From Corbicula japonica (lineage: Eukaryota; Mollusca; Bivalvia; Venerida; Cyrenidae), in NCBI GenBank assembly GCA_038501625.1, contig JAZAYU010000012.1:11963338-12027337 (forward strand): 64,000 nt of DNA, given 5' to 3'. Of this stretch, positions 12,819 through 24,272 are shown piece by piece. Under the pieces are notes generated by a model that saw nothing but the letters and a program-made list of their open reading frames with translations, had not been told where the DNA came from and did not search any database. A program made the translations under genes and the position numbers. Every line of letters begins with the position of its first letter. Positions within the stretch are counted from its first letter, which is position 1.

Positions 12819-13010
12819 TGAGTAATGGAATTTTGACAGACCGAAAAAAGACAGAGATATTGCAAAATATTAAGTATTTTATCTTTTTCAGATACATTTG
12901 TTTGAAATACTAACTGTCACCGATAAAACTTATGTAATCATAGATTATTACGCTACTTCGGGTTAATTTGTAAAAGATAATTTACTTCGATTGCCGATCA
13001 CCTGTCTTTA

Positions 13011-13499
13011 AAGCCCCAATAAACTTGCCAAAACGTTTTTTTTTTCATTGTGAAAATTAATTAACCACGTTGACACTTTTCAAAAGGAAGTATAAATGAC
13101 CAAATATTTATGTCCTCATTATAATCCCCAATCATTGAGACCCGGTCCGAACAGTATTTTTGTAGCCCACAAAATTACTAACCAATGTTTACAATCACTC
13201 GGCGGAAAGTTATCGGTTTTTTTTCCGTAAGTGGGCCGTAAGAACGTGGTGACGTCATTCTGTATAATGAGCGACCTTCGCCTGACGAGAGTTGCCGAAA
13301 ATCAATTCGGAAAGATTCGCTGTTTGTTTTGTAAACAAAATAAACGATCCGAAAAACGCCCAAAACATGCTGTAAATCAATAAAATAATACCCTTTTCTT
13401 ATTTTAAGGTTTATTTTTTGTGTTATTATGCATACAGGTGAAATCTAAAATGTTTAGGTAAATAAAAAATATGCTGTTTGGCAAGTTTATTGGGGCTTT
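13011..13499. mobile_element. TIR-bearing MITE
   Basis: The ends are perfect inverted repeats of about 22-24 bp: AAGCCCCAATAAACTTGCC at the left and its complement GGCAAGTTTATTGGGGCTT at the right. The element is flanked by TTTA|AAG and CTTTA|AA. The target duplication could be TA (Tc1/mariner-like) or TTAA (piggyBac-like), because both fit. The ~490-bp body has no transposase. The open frame at 13178-13363 is internal and has no recognisable product. Confidence 0.8.
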
Positions 13500-13569
13500 A
13501 AAACAAACATACACTTTCATTCCATGAAACGTTGTTAGACTTCTATTTTATTGTTTCTGTTATATGAAA

Positions 13570-13782
13570 ACTTACACAGGCAACAACGTCATTAAAAATT
13601 TCGGTAGAATCGAAACTGAATGGCCTAGACGCCGGCAATTGCTCTGTGATTCGAAATGTCCCCAGATTAAGCACAGAATATCTTGTGCAAACATTAGACA
13701 GCAAAAACACCATTTCTAATAACATGGCCGTTAGAAATATGTTATCGAATTCGCGATTGGAGAACAGTAATAAGACAACCAC
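13570..13782 (-). CDS. Weak exon candidate, unknown product
   Basis: A minus-strand open stretch ends at a good donor (GCCTGT|GTAAGT at about 13574). Its downstream half, FRITEQLPASRPFSFDSTEI, looks protein-like. The adjoining region 13800-14070 is open on both strands and comparatively CpG-rich, which makes the coding strand ambiguous. No family is recognised and the phase does not match the candidate exon at 12818. Confidence 0.22.
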
Positions 13783-14069
13783 TCACAAATCATTTTACTG
13801 AGGGTAACCGTTGCGAGGAGTTTATGCAGAAGAAAAGGTTGCTTCCCTTGGATTCGCCGGACACAAGGACCGCGGATTTACAACATTTTACTGGACCGAA
13901 GCAAAATTTGTCGGACCTTTTCGACGGTCCGAAGCCTTTCGCGAAGTCCGAGTTGACTATTTTCTCATGCGTTATCACATGGTTACCGCCAAGTGTCTGG
14001 TAACTACCGACTGCTCTAATACTTACATCGATATTCGGTTTCAAACTCAAAACGATTCGAAATTTTAAA

Positions 14070-15931
14070 GCATTTTTTCAGATTTTTCGTACCAAATAAT
14101 TATAAAAAATATCATTTAAGTGTTGGCGATAAACTTGTTCGGGTCGCGCTCATTTTTTCAGGTCGGTCGTGGATGGGGACACAAATAATATTTTATTTTA
14201 GGCCCAAGGTTATTGCGCTCGACAAGACTTAAGTTTAGCAAAGGCATTATACTAGTGAAACCGAAACTGAAACTGACTTAATTTGATGAAACGCCTATTT
14301 TTATTCAATTACATATTCAATGGCGTTGTACAACAAATATAAAACATGCATGTACAAATATTGCATTAATTATAAATTCAAGAATAGTTAAAAGTAAAAA
14401 ATATGAATATTAACCTAGGCATGTTGAATTGAACACTAAAACACAGCAAATTTAAAACATATTCATTGGTAAAACAACACTGTTCGTAAGAGTCGATTAC
14501 ATATGTAAAATCGGCAGTCAATCATATTAAAACAATGGGTAGGAGACTCTAAAATAGTATGTTTTAGGGTTTTCTTACAAACATAAAGGGAATCTGACTG
14601 TCTAATATACACTCAACAAAAGTTCTAATTGGTCACTTTTTGTCTGTAAATTTTTGAGTCGGCAGACTCAGTGAAAACCAATTTTCGACAATCGTTTTTG
14701 CTTTACTATGAACCTAACAATTTGAGGGTTGCATGCAATACTGTTCTAACTCCTTCTTTATTTCAATGTAGTAACGACAGTACTTGCATGCTACCATAGA
14801 ATGTATGCTTGCTACCCTAGAATATAGTTCTTAGTTTCAAAAAGTAAGTCAATGCTACAAAGCGGTCAATTTTGTAATTCTGTGCAAAACGATAAAATTT
14901 ATATTAAAAAATATGGAATCAATCAATATTTGAAGAAATTTAACTCGTGGAACGTTCGACAAGATTTTGAGTCATGAACGCGCATGAATACCTGATGGCG
15001 GAACGCCATATTGGATTCGACAACGTTCGGTGAAGACGAAAAATCCATCGTAATCAAATTAACAGCGAGTATTTATCGAGTTATTTTCGTGATGCAATGT
15101 TTTTATAACACCCAGGTTATATTTGAATGTATATTGACAATAGAAGTTCTCTTTGTAAATAGAATTATTCATATGGAAATGGAGGTGGATTTGGTGGTTT
15201 TCGAATGGTAGCCTACGTTACAAAATCATTGTAAAACTTGAAATTTTAGATTCGAAAGACTACACCGCAGTAAACGTGATTTTGGCTCTTTGGGTTCTAT
15301 TGAACGGTTACGTCATTTAATTAATTAATGCACTCTCCAAAATGAAAGTAGGAGTCTCAAAATCGACCGTAGGGCTAAGCGAAACTTTTTTAATTTAGGG
15401 CCCTAATCATTGTGGATATTAATTGTGGAACCTTGTAGAGATGTAAGTAATCAAATTATTTCAATGTATTGCATTGAAAAAAGTTGGATTTTGAACGATT
15501 AACGAATTACTTGGTAAAATATCGTCACTCGTGTAAGAATTATATTCCCATTTGAATGCTGTAAAGTAAAACATAAAGCATCTGATTCACAATGATTTTT
15601 TATAACATTTTGATCTATTGAAAATTATGTTTAAAGTAATTTAAAATTCATACATGAATTGATTTAACTGATGTATTAATAAATGCATTTTATGCATTTG
15701 ATCATAATCTTGAGCCTGAATTTCCATCAGAAAATATCCAGATCTAACCCATTTCCAAACCGTAACCAGCTACATAGTTGACACAAGATTTTCTGAAGTA
15801 TAAAATTTCAAAGAAATGAAAATCTAATGTTTTCAATAATTGCGTGTTATATGTACACCTTATGAAATCCGCTATCAGAAGTTTTTCCTACTTTCAGTTT
15901 TGTCTTACACTCCATTCCATATGTCTCACAG
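14070..15931. other. No recognisable gene
   Basis: Mostly AT-rich sequence. The frame at 15011-15211 has no recognisable features. Confidence 0.4.
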
Positions 15932-16081
15932 GTCATTTAATCAGAACAGATATTCTCAAAATTAATAACCCAGGGAAAACCATAAGAAGAAAAAGAGTAG
16001 CACCTCAGGGATTCACCAAGTTTATACAGAAATGGGAACTTCACAATATTTATTTAATAGTATCTCTTAAATGCATTTCAG
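15932..16081 (+). CDS. Candidate orphan exon, unknown product
   Basis: The stretch is bounded by a good acceptor (ATGTCTCACAG|GT) and a donor (ATTTCAG|GTAAAT) and is open throughout, giving a 150-bp internal exon. The translation includes GHLIRTDILKINNPGK and a basic segment TIRRKRVAPQGFTKFIQKWE. The basic cluster could be a nuclear-localisation or nucleic-acid-binding surface, but no family is recognised. No neighbouring exons could be joined to it with confidence. Confidence 0.3.
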
Positions 16082-18112
16082 GTAAATTTTGCATCCCGGA
16101 AAAAAGAATGAAGTATTTATTAATTGATTTAATTATTCAATAACAGGTTTAGATGATTTTTGGTTCTGGTCAGACATGTATCAACCATTTGAACCATTTG
16201 AAGCGGTATAGAACTGTTTGACGTCATGCAATGAAGTGGACAACAAAAGTGAAGGTAGAAAATAATGTTTGAGTTAAATCCAGAATGACTGTTTAGGAGA
16301 TGTAATTATTTTAAACAGTATATTTTAGTTTCTTTGTAATGCTTGACTCGAGCTGTGATAACGCTGTCAACATTGCAACTGGTAAATTATTTTAACATGT
16401 TAATGGGTGGGGTACAAATCCGTTGCATTGGGAAAATGTAATATTTTTTCCTATCTGAATATTTTCTGATGGAAATTCAGGTTCCTGTAATTTGATAAAT
16501 AACTCAAATTAGTTTCATAGTGTTAAATTAAGTCTTGTTAATAGTAGAATTGCCTAACAAAGTGACAATAAATTATGAAATGAAAACCAAAGATATACAT
16601 TTTGTTCACTACAAACATGTGCCAAATTATAAAAATGAATATATTGTCTCCCTTTTGATGTTACACCAGTATTAAGTATTGAAGTGAACCTAGGTTTACA
16701 CAGTGTTTCAGTTCAATAGTTTTGATGTAACAAGTATTCATTTATTAGCCTTCCATTACAAATTGTTTTTAGGTAAAATAAACCAAAACTACTTAAGACA
16801 TTAATTTTATGTCTATTTCATTCTATGATTTTTACCCAGACTTGAATTCTGATCAGCAATGTAAAATAAATTACCGGTAGTTATTTGAAAAGGAACCCAC
16901 TTTGTGAATTTTAGTGATAACCCAATTTGACCAGTTTATAAGAGCAGTCAACACATTTTTGACTTTTTGCAGTCTGATACTTTCTGGTTAATTTTAAAGT
17001 GACATGCCTGGATCCATATTTTATTTTTTCAAAAGAAGGAAACACGTAATAACTCTGGCGGTGATGAAACAATATGGATACTTAATTCAGTTAATCAACA
17101 GTTAATCAATATAACTTTATGAAATTTTCTTGAACGGCTGTTGGAACAGGCATTTTAACTACAAAACAAATGACAGCACTCTTTTTCACAGCAACTAAAG
17201 GAAAAACATTTTTCACAGTCCAAAAGATTGTGGGTGACTTTTTGTAGATACACCTCACACCTCAGACTGAATGGATTTCAATGCAGAATAGAAAGAATCT
17301 GAAGAAAGACCATTCTAGCAAAGTTCAAAATGGGAGTAAACTAATTGTTATGATCACTCTCTTAAAAAATAAAATATGTTATTATAAAGAATATTTGTTA
17401 TTTGAGCAAAGATCAAAATAATTGTTATTATTTCATGGGTGTGTTTGCCTGAAAATCAGGTTTTTGTGTGTCTAAAAATGATTGATTTTCTTCATTTACC
17501 CTAAATAAATTTTCAGGATTTCAGGTTTTTTAGAAATCCTAACTTGCACCCTTGCAGTTTTGTGTTTGTTAATTTCAGTGATAAAATCAAATGAAAGAAA
17601 TGTGCCATCTCTGGTTCAAAAAGCATGAACTTGGAAAAGGAGTGGAAAAAGGATAATGGTATATTAAATTTTATTAATTGACTATTAATAGGGCTCTCAC
17701 CAGACTTGCAAATCAGGGAGAGTTTTGTCATAATTTACTGCATTATGGAGAAGTTTGCAGTCAACAGCTTTCTTTCCCTATATCGTAAATACAAAATGAC
17801 TTCTAACAAAGCTCAACAAAGAGAGAAGTCTGGTCACTTTTGATGAGACTAATTCCTTCAAGTCTCTCTCTAGTGAGAGCCCTGTATTAATATACAGTAA
17901 AGGCATTGCATACTTTGCCCTTTTCTTTTACATGACTGCAGTGTGGCAAAATATCGAGGCATGTCATCACCTGACTTGAACATGCCATTTTCCTGGCAGA
18001 CACTACATGGTACACCACATCAATACTTAAGTATTTTATAATGGCCCAGCAATTCTCATATTGGTCCAGAACACCTGTATTGGCCCAGTTTAGTCTTCAT
18101 ATGAATTTGAAC
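16082..18112. other. No recognisable gene
   Basis: AT-rich sequence. Frames such as the minus-strand one at 17513-17731 show no domain. Confidence 0.4.
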
Positions 18113-18194
18113 ATGTTATTGGGCCTCGGGCTGTCATATTTACCCTCAGCCTTCTGTCTCAGGCATATATGACTACCTTTGACCCAATAACAAG
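18113..18194. repeat. Imperfect 80-bp hairpin
   Basis: GTTATTGGGCCTCGGGCTGT at the left is partly mirrored by the reverse complement of CTACCTTTGACCCAATAAC at the right. About 35-bp arms contain mismatches. The outer GTTATTGGG/CCCAATAAC ends match exactly. It is probably a small foldback MITE. Confidence 0.55.
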
Positions 18195-18699
18195 GTCAAC
18201 TTGAATTCACTTGATTATTAACATTATATATAACAATATTCATCTGTGGGCCACCTTGAACTAACACGATGGGTTGCTTATTTGTTTTTTAAGTTGGGTA
18301 ATCTCATATAAATGTGTCTAAAAAGTCCAATGCTGTTTCAACTTTCATGGTTAATAACTTCATGGTTCATGGTTAATAACTTGACCCTTTACTCCATTTA
18401 CACGCCATTTTACCACATGGGTAACCAGTGTAAATCCACATCAGATAGAGATAGCACAAATGTAGCTCCAGACCAGCTTGCACATCAGACATTTTGAGGT
18501 CTCATCATTCTGTATCTACTCTGTTCATTAGATACATTTAAAGCTCTAATTAACAGGGAGGAGATGTGTCAGCACCTAGATTTACAATAGTTGCTCATGT
18601 GTTAAAAGGTGTATCCAACGAATAAAATGAAGTATCAAAATGCAGGTGTTTTTTTGTAGTAATTAACTCTTTACTATAATATTATACACATTTTCATGC

Positions 18700-18870
18700 C
18701 TTTTCATGATCTGATCTGGATCTGCACAGGTCACATTGTGGTCAGAAATAACCTATTGAAATTTGAATAAAAAAGCTAACGCCGTAACGGTTTAGATCCT
18801 AATCAGGCAGTATGGATGTGTCGGCTGATCTATGGAGGTAAAGGTTAAATGGGATAAATTGTGTATGAGC
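18700..18870 (+). repeat. Dispersed ~200-bp repeat R3, copy 1
   Basis: This copy shares GATCTGGATCTGCAC, TTGGTCAGAAATAA-like sequence, a GCTAACGCCGTAACGGTTTAG block and a GTAAAGGTTA tail with copies at about 25405-25615 and 54960-55150. No coding content. It is likely a short non-autonomous element. Confidence 0.6.
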
Positions 18871-19073
18871 CTATAGGAACTGAAGATGTCTGAAGCTTAC
18901 ACCAGAAATACCTCTTTTTTGTGATACTTATAAAAATAGATGAATTATGACAACATTGTAATCTGTTAACTAACCTGCAACATCAAATTATGTACAACTT
19001 CATAAGCAACAAAAAGTACAGTGAAATTGGTTTTGGTTATTTGTTATGATTAAAATACAACATTTATTTTCAG

Positions 19074-19173
19074 CCATGTGTATCATCAGTCTTGTGAAAG
19101 CTGTGGCCTTGAAATGTCTGCAGAATTGGTAGAACATAAGGGAGCAGAATATGAATGTTACTGTAGAAAATGA
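19074..19173 (+). pseudogene. Possible decayed LIM-domain exon
   Basis: A good acceptor (TTTATTTTCAG) precedes an open frame reading HVYHQSCESCGLEM, then VEHKGAEYECYCRK, then TGA. The H-x2-C ... C-x2-C-G-L pattern followed after about 17 residues by YC-R-K resembles the second zinc finger of a LIM domain. Two defects fit decay. The usual H-x2-C-x2-C-x2-C is short by one CxxC step, and the stop sits exactly where the final zinc-binding Cys codon (TGY) would be expected. The other zinc-finger half is not visible upstream. It could be an unrelated cysteine-rich frame. Confidence 0.3.
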
Positions 19174-19639
19174 AGACAAGGTTTGCATTTTTTATTTTCA
19201 TTTATTAAAGCTGCATGAATGTATGATTGAGACACACTAAATCTATCTGTATATGTTGGTATTTGTATTTTTGTATCTTGTAACAAGAAAACATAAAATT
19301 GTGTTTATATGTATGTGTTGACTTGTGAGACCTCAGTTCACAAGAAAATTAATCATCCTATATAAAAATTACTGTGTTGTTTTTGCCCCTTTCTTCCATG
19401 AATACATGACATGAGTGACCAGTGTATATCCAGATCAGCAGGCATATCTGTGCAGTCTTAACAGGATCTACATGGTTCATAATAAGATTCATGAGGCTAT
19501 TTCTTACAAATATGCAAACAGTGTAGATTTCAATCAGATCCAGATCAGACATCAAAGTTGTTCTTGCTGATACATGTACTGATGTATTGTTTTCCAGGTG
19601 TCCACTAGCTGCTTAATCTAAAGGGTCATTTTTTTGTGT

Positions 19640-19737
19640 CGCCCTTTCAAAGAAAAGGCAATACATAGGGATCGCTTTGTCTGTCCGTCCATCTATCCCA
19701 AAAACTTAATGTTGGTTATAACTTTGCCATTTCTTAT
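19640..19737 (+). repeat. Left part of an interrupted dispersed repeat
   Basis: Sequence with TTTGTCTGTCCGTCCATC and AACTTTGCCATTTCTTA resembles common bivalve repeats. Its continuation (TTAATATTTCTTCATG, then TCAAATTATATTG) appears at 20197, so the repeat is split by the insertion at 19738-20196. A related second unit follows at about 20320-20400. Confidence 0.6.
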
Positions 19738-20196
19738 TATTACACCTCACGTGATTAGTTTACTATATAGCGTAATGTGACGTCACAGGGAGATAATCGC
19801 TACTGTCACATATGCGACAGCATCATGTCACCCTCGCGTGGATCTAAAAATAAATATCTTGGAAATCCGATTACAAATTAACTTCTACGCATGCGTAATT
19901 GACCAAGGGAGATAAACGCATTTTGATCATTATTTGTAGCCGCTTATTGAGCAGTATTGATTTTGGACTTCCGGCGCTTGATTTTGTTCCCAAACGAAAT
20001 TTGGTCATAGTCAAGATCTCTAAAAAAACAAATGTTCGGTGTAATAAAATAAATATCACATCCCATTGGGGGAAACAGTACGAAATGTTAACCCTTGAGA
20101 AGGTAATGTCAACCTCGGCTAATGCCTCGGTTGACATTACTTCTCTCGGGTTAACATTTCGTACTGTTTCCCCCAATGGGATGTGATATTTATTTA
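19738..20196. mobile_element. Nested insertion with 70-bp hairpin end
   Basis: About 460 bp interrupt the surrounding repeat. Its right portion is a near-perfect inverted repeat. AAATATCACATCCCATTGGG at about 20050 is answered by CCCAATGGGATGTGATATTT at about 20174. The arms of roughly 73 bp meet at a very short loop around 20119. Both strands are open through the hairpin, so the frames at 19871-20176 and 19899-20186 are mirror artefacts. No transposase is seen. Confidence 0.7.
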
Positions 20197-20636
20197 ATAT
20201 TTCTTCATGAAATTTTCAAATTATATTGTTTGTGACAACATGCTTGAGCTGATATTAATTTTCAGGTCAAGGTCACATTTGATGGAGTTAATCCTTTTTT
20301 TGTACTTTTTTTTAACAGAAAAACTTAATGTTGACTTTAACTTTGACTTTTCTTAATATTTCTACATCAAACTTTCAAATTATATTGCTCATGACAACAC
20401 ACTCATCATGACTCCAAGTTCTTTATGTCAAGATGGGGTTATTCCCTTTTTTGTTCTTGCATTTTTAACTTGATCTAGTTCCCAGGGCAAGTGAACACCC
20501 ATCTAATGTAACTTTTTGGTGGATTCTGGCAATTAATAAACAAAATTACCCTTAATTTAAAGAAAACAAAGACACTTCAGCTAAAATCATTACAACTTCA
20601 ATATAAATAGGTTATTTGTTGAAATTAATATTTCAG

Positions 20637-20800
20637 GATAACAGCTCTACATGGAATGCTGTGAGGAGACCAGTTTGACAATTCTGTCTATGACTGTCTG
20701 AGGGAGCATACAGCCTTTAGATTGCCACTAATTCCTGCAATGGAGCATGCTGCTTTTGTGATGGACAAGAATAAAAAAATCACAAATGTCGATACAAATA
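20637..20800 (+). pseudogene. Exon-like stretch with frameshift, unknown family
   Basis: An acceptor (AATATTTCAG|G) opens a frame reading DNSSTWNAVRR. After a shift of frame near 20670 it continues DQFDNSVYDCLREHTAFRLP, then PAMEHAAFVMDKNKKI. The composition looks like real protein, and a single small indel would join the two parts. It lies 1.5 kb downstream of the LIM-like stretch on the same strand, so both may come from one decayed gene. I do not recognise the family. The frame stays open to 21033 but loses coding character after about 20800. Confidence 0.3.
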
Positions 20801-22119
20801 GTGGATGTGAAATGGAGACAAGTTATATAAAATATAACCAAAACGTTTTAATGTGCAGCTCATTGAAAAAACATCAGTTGACAAAAAAGCATCAGTGTAA
20901 TTGTGTGTTTGAACATTATTTGCTGAATAATAGAACCGTTGAAAAAAACCATAGTGTCACTTGTAGTATTATTTTAAATTATGTGACCCAATTCTGTTTG
21001 TCGATTTCAAGTTTGAATATTCAAAGATTATGACTAGCTTAGCTACTTTTTTTCTGTCATTGGTGTCACCGTATCTCAACTCAGAATTTTAGGTGCTGTC
21101 TAATGATACTGCGCTTGCAAACAACTGCTCACAGGATTCTTCCACACTTACAAAAGTATTCACGCCATTAAGGTAATATTCCATTCGTCATTGCACTCTC
21201 ATTGATAAAATGAAAAATTAAAAAGTCTCTCTAAATGCAAAATGCAAGGACGAAAGGAGTAATACCTTTAAATAAAGCGTTGTGTTTGAGAACTGACCAG
21301 CGTTGTTTCACAGTTGACCATATGACCTATGAAGTATGATATCCTTCACTTAATTGTGATTGGTCAATTTCATTTTATTGTCTACAAGTCCAATCATATT
21401 CAAATTATGCCTTTAGACATATTTTCCTACCACCAGGTTCGCTTTCCATGTCACCACGTCTGCAAACTTGATAACAGTATTTGTCTTGACTTGTTAATTG
21501 GACATTAATTGTTTTTGGGGTCGAAGATCTATGTCTCGGAGGACATAAAGTAAATTATTCCCCGTTCTTGAGGCGAAAGTTTATTTCTGGTCCAACTTAA
21601 TCAAACCCAAAAATCCATTGCTTTTCAATTGTGATTTGATGGCCGACTCATCAGTACCTCCAGTCCTTTGATTATATGAAAGACATTGAATTAACTCTTT
21701 ATTTATGATCAAATGCTAACATCAGTCTTCAACTTATGCTTTAATCTTGTAATAATTGACTTTAGAACAGTTTGGCAAGAGTTATCCTTAATTTTGCTAA
21801 AAATGCATTTCTTGCATAAGAAGGTAAAACACACAGAAATTTGCTCTTAATCCATAATTTTATTTTAATAGGACCCCTCATTAGTAGGAAAAACAGAAAA
21901 CATGATTAATCAATAGCACATTTGTTTAAATAAACCCCTTTCAAAGTATCCAATTTTAAAATTACCTCCCTTTTAATTAAAGACTGTTCAAATTTTGACC
22001 CTGCGCTGTAAGTAAATGGTTTTGGATTTGTTTAAGAAAACAATCAATAAAGATATTAAAGACATTAGATAATTGATTTCTAGACAAAACAGTTCTTTCA
22101 ACAACCCCTCTTGAACTAT
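20801..22119. other. No recognisable gene
   Basis: AT-rich intergenic-looking DNA without an assignable exon. Confidence 0.4.
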
Positions 22120-22400
22120 ATTATGTCACAAGGGAAGAAACGAAACCTGCATACATTGTTAACATATACAATGAATGGCCTATTAGAACTTTTGATGAGT
22201 GTATAAAGGCAGCGAGTTCCAGAGCCTCGGACCATCCGTCCGCCAATGACCTTCTCTGATTGAAAGGGACAAAGTATGTTGATTCCATGTTGCTGAACGA
22301 TCTAAATCCATGTCTTGTGGGGGAATACAATGTATTTCGTAAGCGATTTCATCAGATAGAGTGGCACTTTACCAACTGAACAGTTGTACATTAATGTCAA
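22120..22400 (-). pseudogene. LINE reverse transcriptase C-terminal relic
   Basis: Read on the minus strand, the frames together give SPTRHGFRS, then YFVPFNQRRS, then RGSGTRCLYTLIKSSNRPF. This is the end of a CR1/L2-type non-LTR retrotransposon polymerase, where a 'TR.G.R...' motif is followed by a G-P/S-x-L-W-N-S-L-P-like block. Frameshifts break it. It ends in CTTGTGACATAATATAGTTC, and the same tail is found alone near 26165-26190. Confidence 0.6.
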
Positions 22401-22540
22401 CAATTTAAAGTTGATTATTGCTTTAACTGGCAGCCAGTGTAAGTAATATAAAGTGCAGTTTTAGATAGACTCTAGCACTTCCATCGGGGAGTAACCTTTT
22501 TTGAAGGGTACAGAAAAAAAGAGAAAATTGAAATTTTATC

Positions 22541-24109
22541 AAAATAGATGAAAAGGGAACTTTGAAAGCCACCGAACACGACACATATGAAAATACTGCA
22601 GGCTCGGTTTGATTGAGCCTGTTCATGGGCAGTAATGGGAATGCTTATTACTGCCCACGCCGCCTAGCCCCGGGTTGAGCGCAACTCAGTAATTACACCA
22701 TTAAATAGTACAATTTCGATCCATCCCAAACGATGTTATGCATATGGCGGTGAACATGGAACCTTCAATGAGGTATTTTCAGATTAATACCATTCCATAT
22801 TCAGCGGCGTATGGTCCCCAGATAAAAGAATGGGTTTGCCCTAAACGAGAAAACAATGGGCGGAACTAAACATAATAGAATTTTGACAGGGGATCTTAGA
22901 ATATAAATCCTGCATATCACAGACTACGCCAAAGGCAAAATTTAAAAAGCAGGAAGTATATCCTTGGGGGTGATTAGACAATATCCAAATCTATATTGGC
23001 TGGGATATTGAAACCACCTATCTATAAACTGGCCGAAATATTAAAACAAAAGGAATTTTAGAAGTACTATAAACATAGTACATAAGTATCGTGCTCAACG
23101 ACCTTCAAAGGACGTAACTGATAACAGCACTGATTGAATGTACGGGGAGACTTTTTACAGCCGCCACACGGCACAAACAACGCTACTGTGATATTAAAAT
23201 AGATGAAAAGGGAACTTTGAAAGCCACCGAACACGACACATATGAAAATACTGCAGGCTCGGTTTGATTGAGCCTGTTCATGGGCAGTAATGGGAATGCT
23301 TATTACTGCCCACGCCGCCTAGCCCCGGGTTGAGCGCAACTCAGTAATTACACCATTAAATAGTACAATTTCGATCCATCCCAAACGATGTTATGCATAT
23401 GGCGGTGAACATGGAACCTTCAATGAGGTATTTTCAGATTAATACCATTCCATATTCAGCGGCGTATGGTCCCCAGATAAAAGAATGGGTTTGCCCTAAA
23501 CGAGAAAACAATGGGCGGAACTAAACATAATAGAATTTTGACAGGGGATCTTAGAATATAAATCCTGCATATCACAGACTACGCCAAAGGCAAAATTTAA
23601 AAAGCAGGAAGTATATCCTTGGGGGTGATTAGACAATATCCAAATCTATATTGGCTGGGATATTGAAACCACCTATCTATAAACTGGCCGAAATATTAAA
23701 ACAAAAGGAATTTTAGAAGTACTATAAACATAGTACATAAGTATCGTGCTCAACGACCTTCAAAGGACGTAACTGATAACAGCACTGATTGAATGTACGG
23801 GGAGACTTTTTACAGCCGCCACACGGCACAAACAACGCTACTGTGATATTAAAATAGATGAAAAGGGAACTTTGAAAGCCACCGAACACGACACATATGA
23901 AAATACTGCAGGCTCGGTTTGATTGAGCCTGTTCATGGGCAGTAATGGGAATGCTTATTACTGCCCACGCCGCCTAGCCCCGGGTTGAGCGCAACTCAGT
24001 AATTACACCATTAAATAGTACAATTTCGATCCATCCCAAACGATGTTATGCATATGGCGGTGAACATGGAACCTTCAATGAGGTATTTTCAGATTAATAC
24101 CATTCCATA
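22541..24109. repeat. 655-bp tandem array, 2.4 copies
   Basis: The unit start AAAATAGATGAAAAGGGAAC occurs at 22541, 23196 and 23851, exactly 655 bp apart. Copies 1 and 2 are complete. Copy 3 breaks off after CATTCCATA at about 24109. By eye I found no differences between copies. Each unit contains a palindrome around GGGCAGTAATGGGAATGC and TTATTACTGCCC, and a GCCCCGGG stretch. There is no open frame of note within the unit. Confidence 0.95.
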
Positions 24110-24272
24110 GCACTACGGTGGTAAAGTGTCACTAATAAACATGCAGTAAGATGTTTGAACAATACTAAGCAACTAAACCAGGAAAATTGACAATAGATTT
24201 AAATAAAAACGGTGATAGATCACAGAAAGTATACCCCACCCACACCCCACTTATAGACCTATTTTGTAAACA

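Noticed and set aside
20722..21033. Intact 103-residue plus-strand gene
   Set aside because: The protein-like part is short and begins before the Met in a frame interrupted by a stop and a frameshift, so it is better described as a decayed exon.
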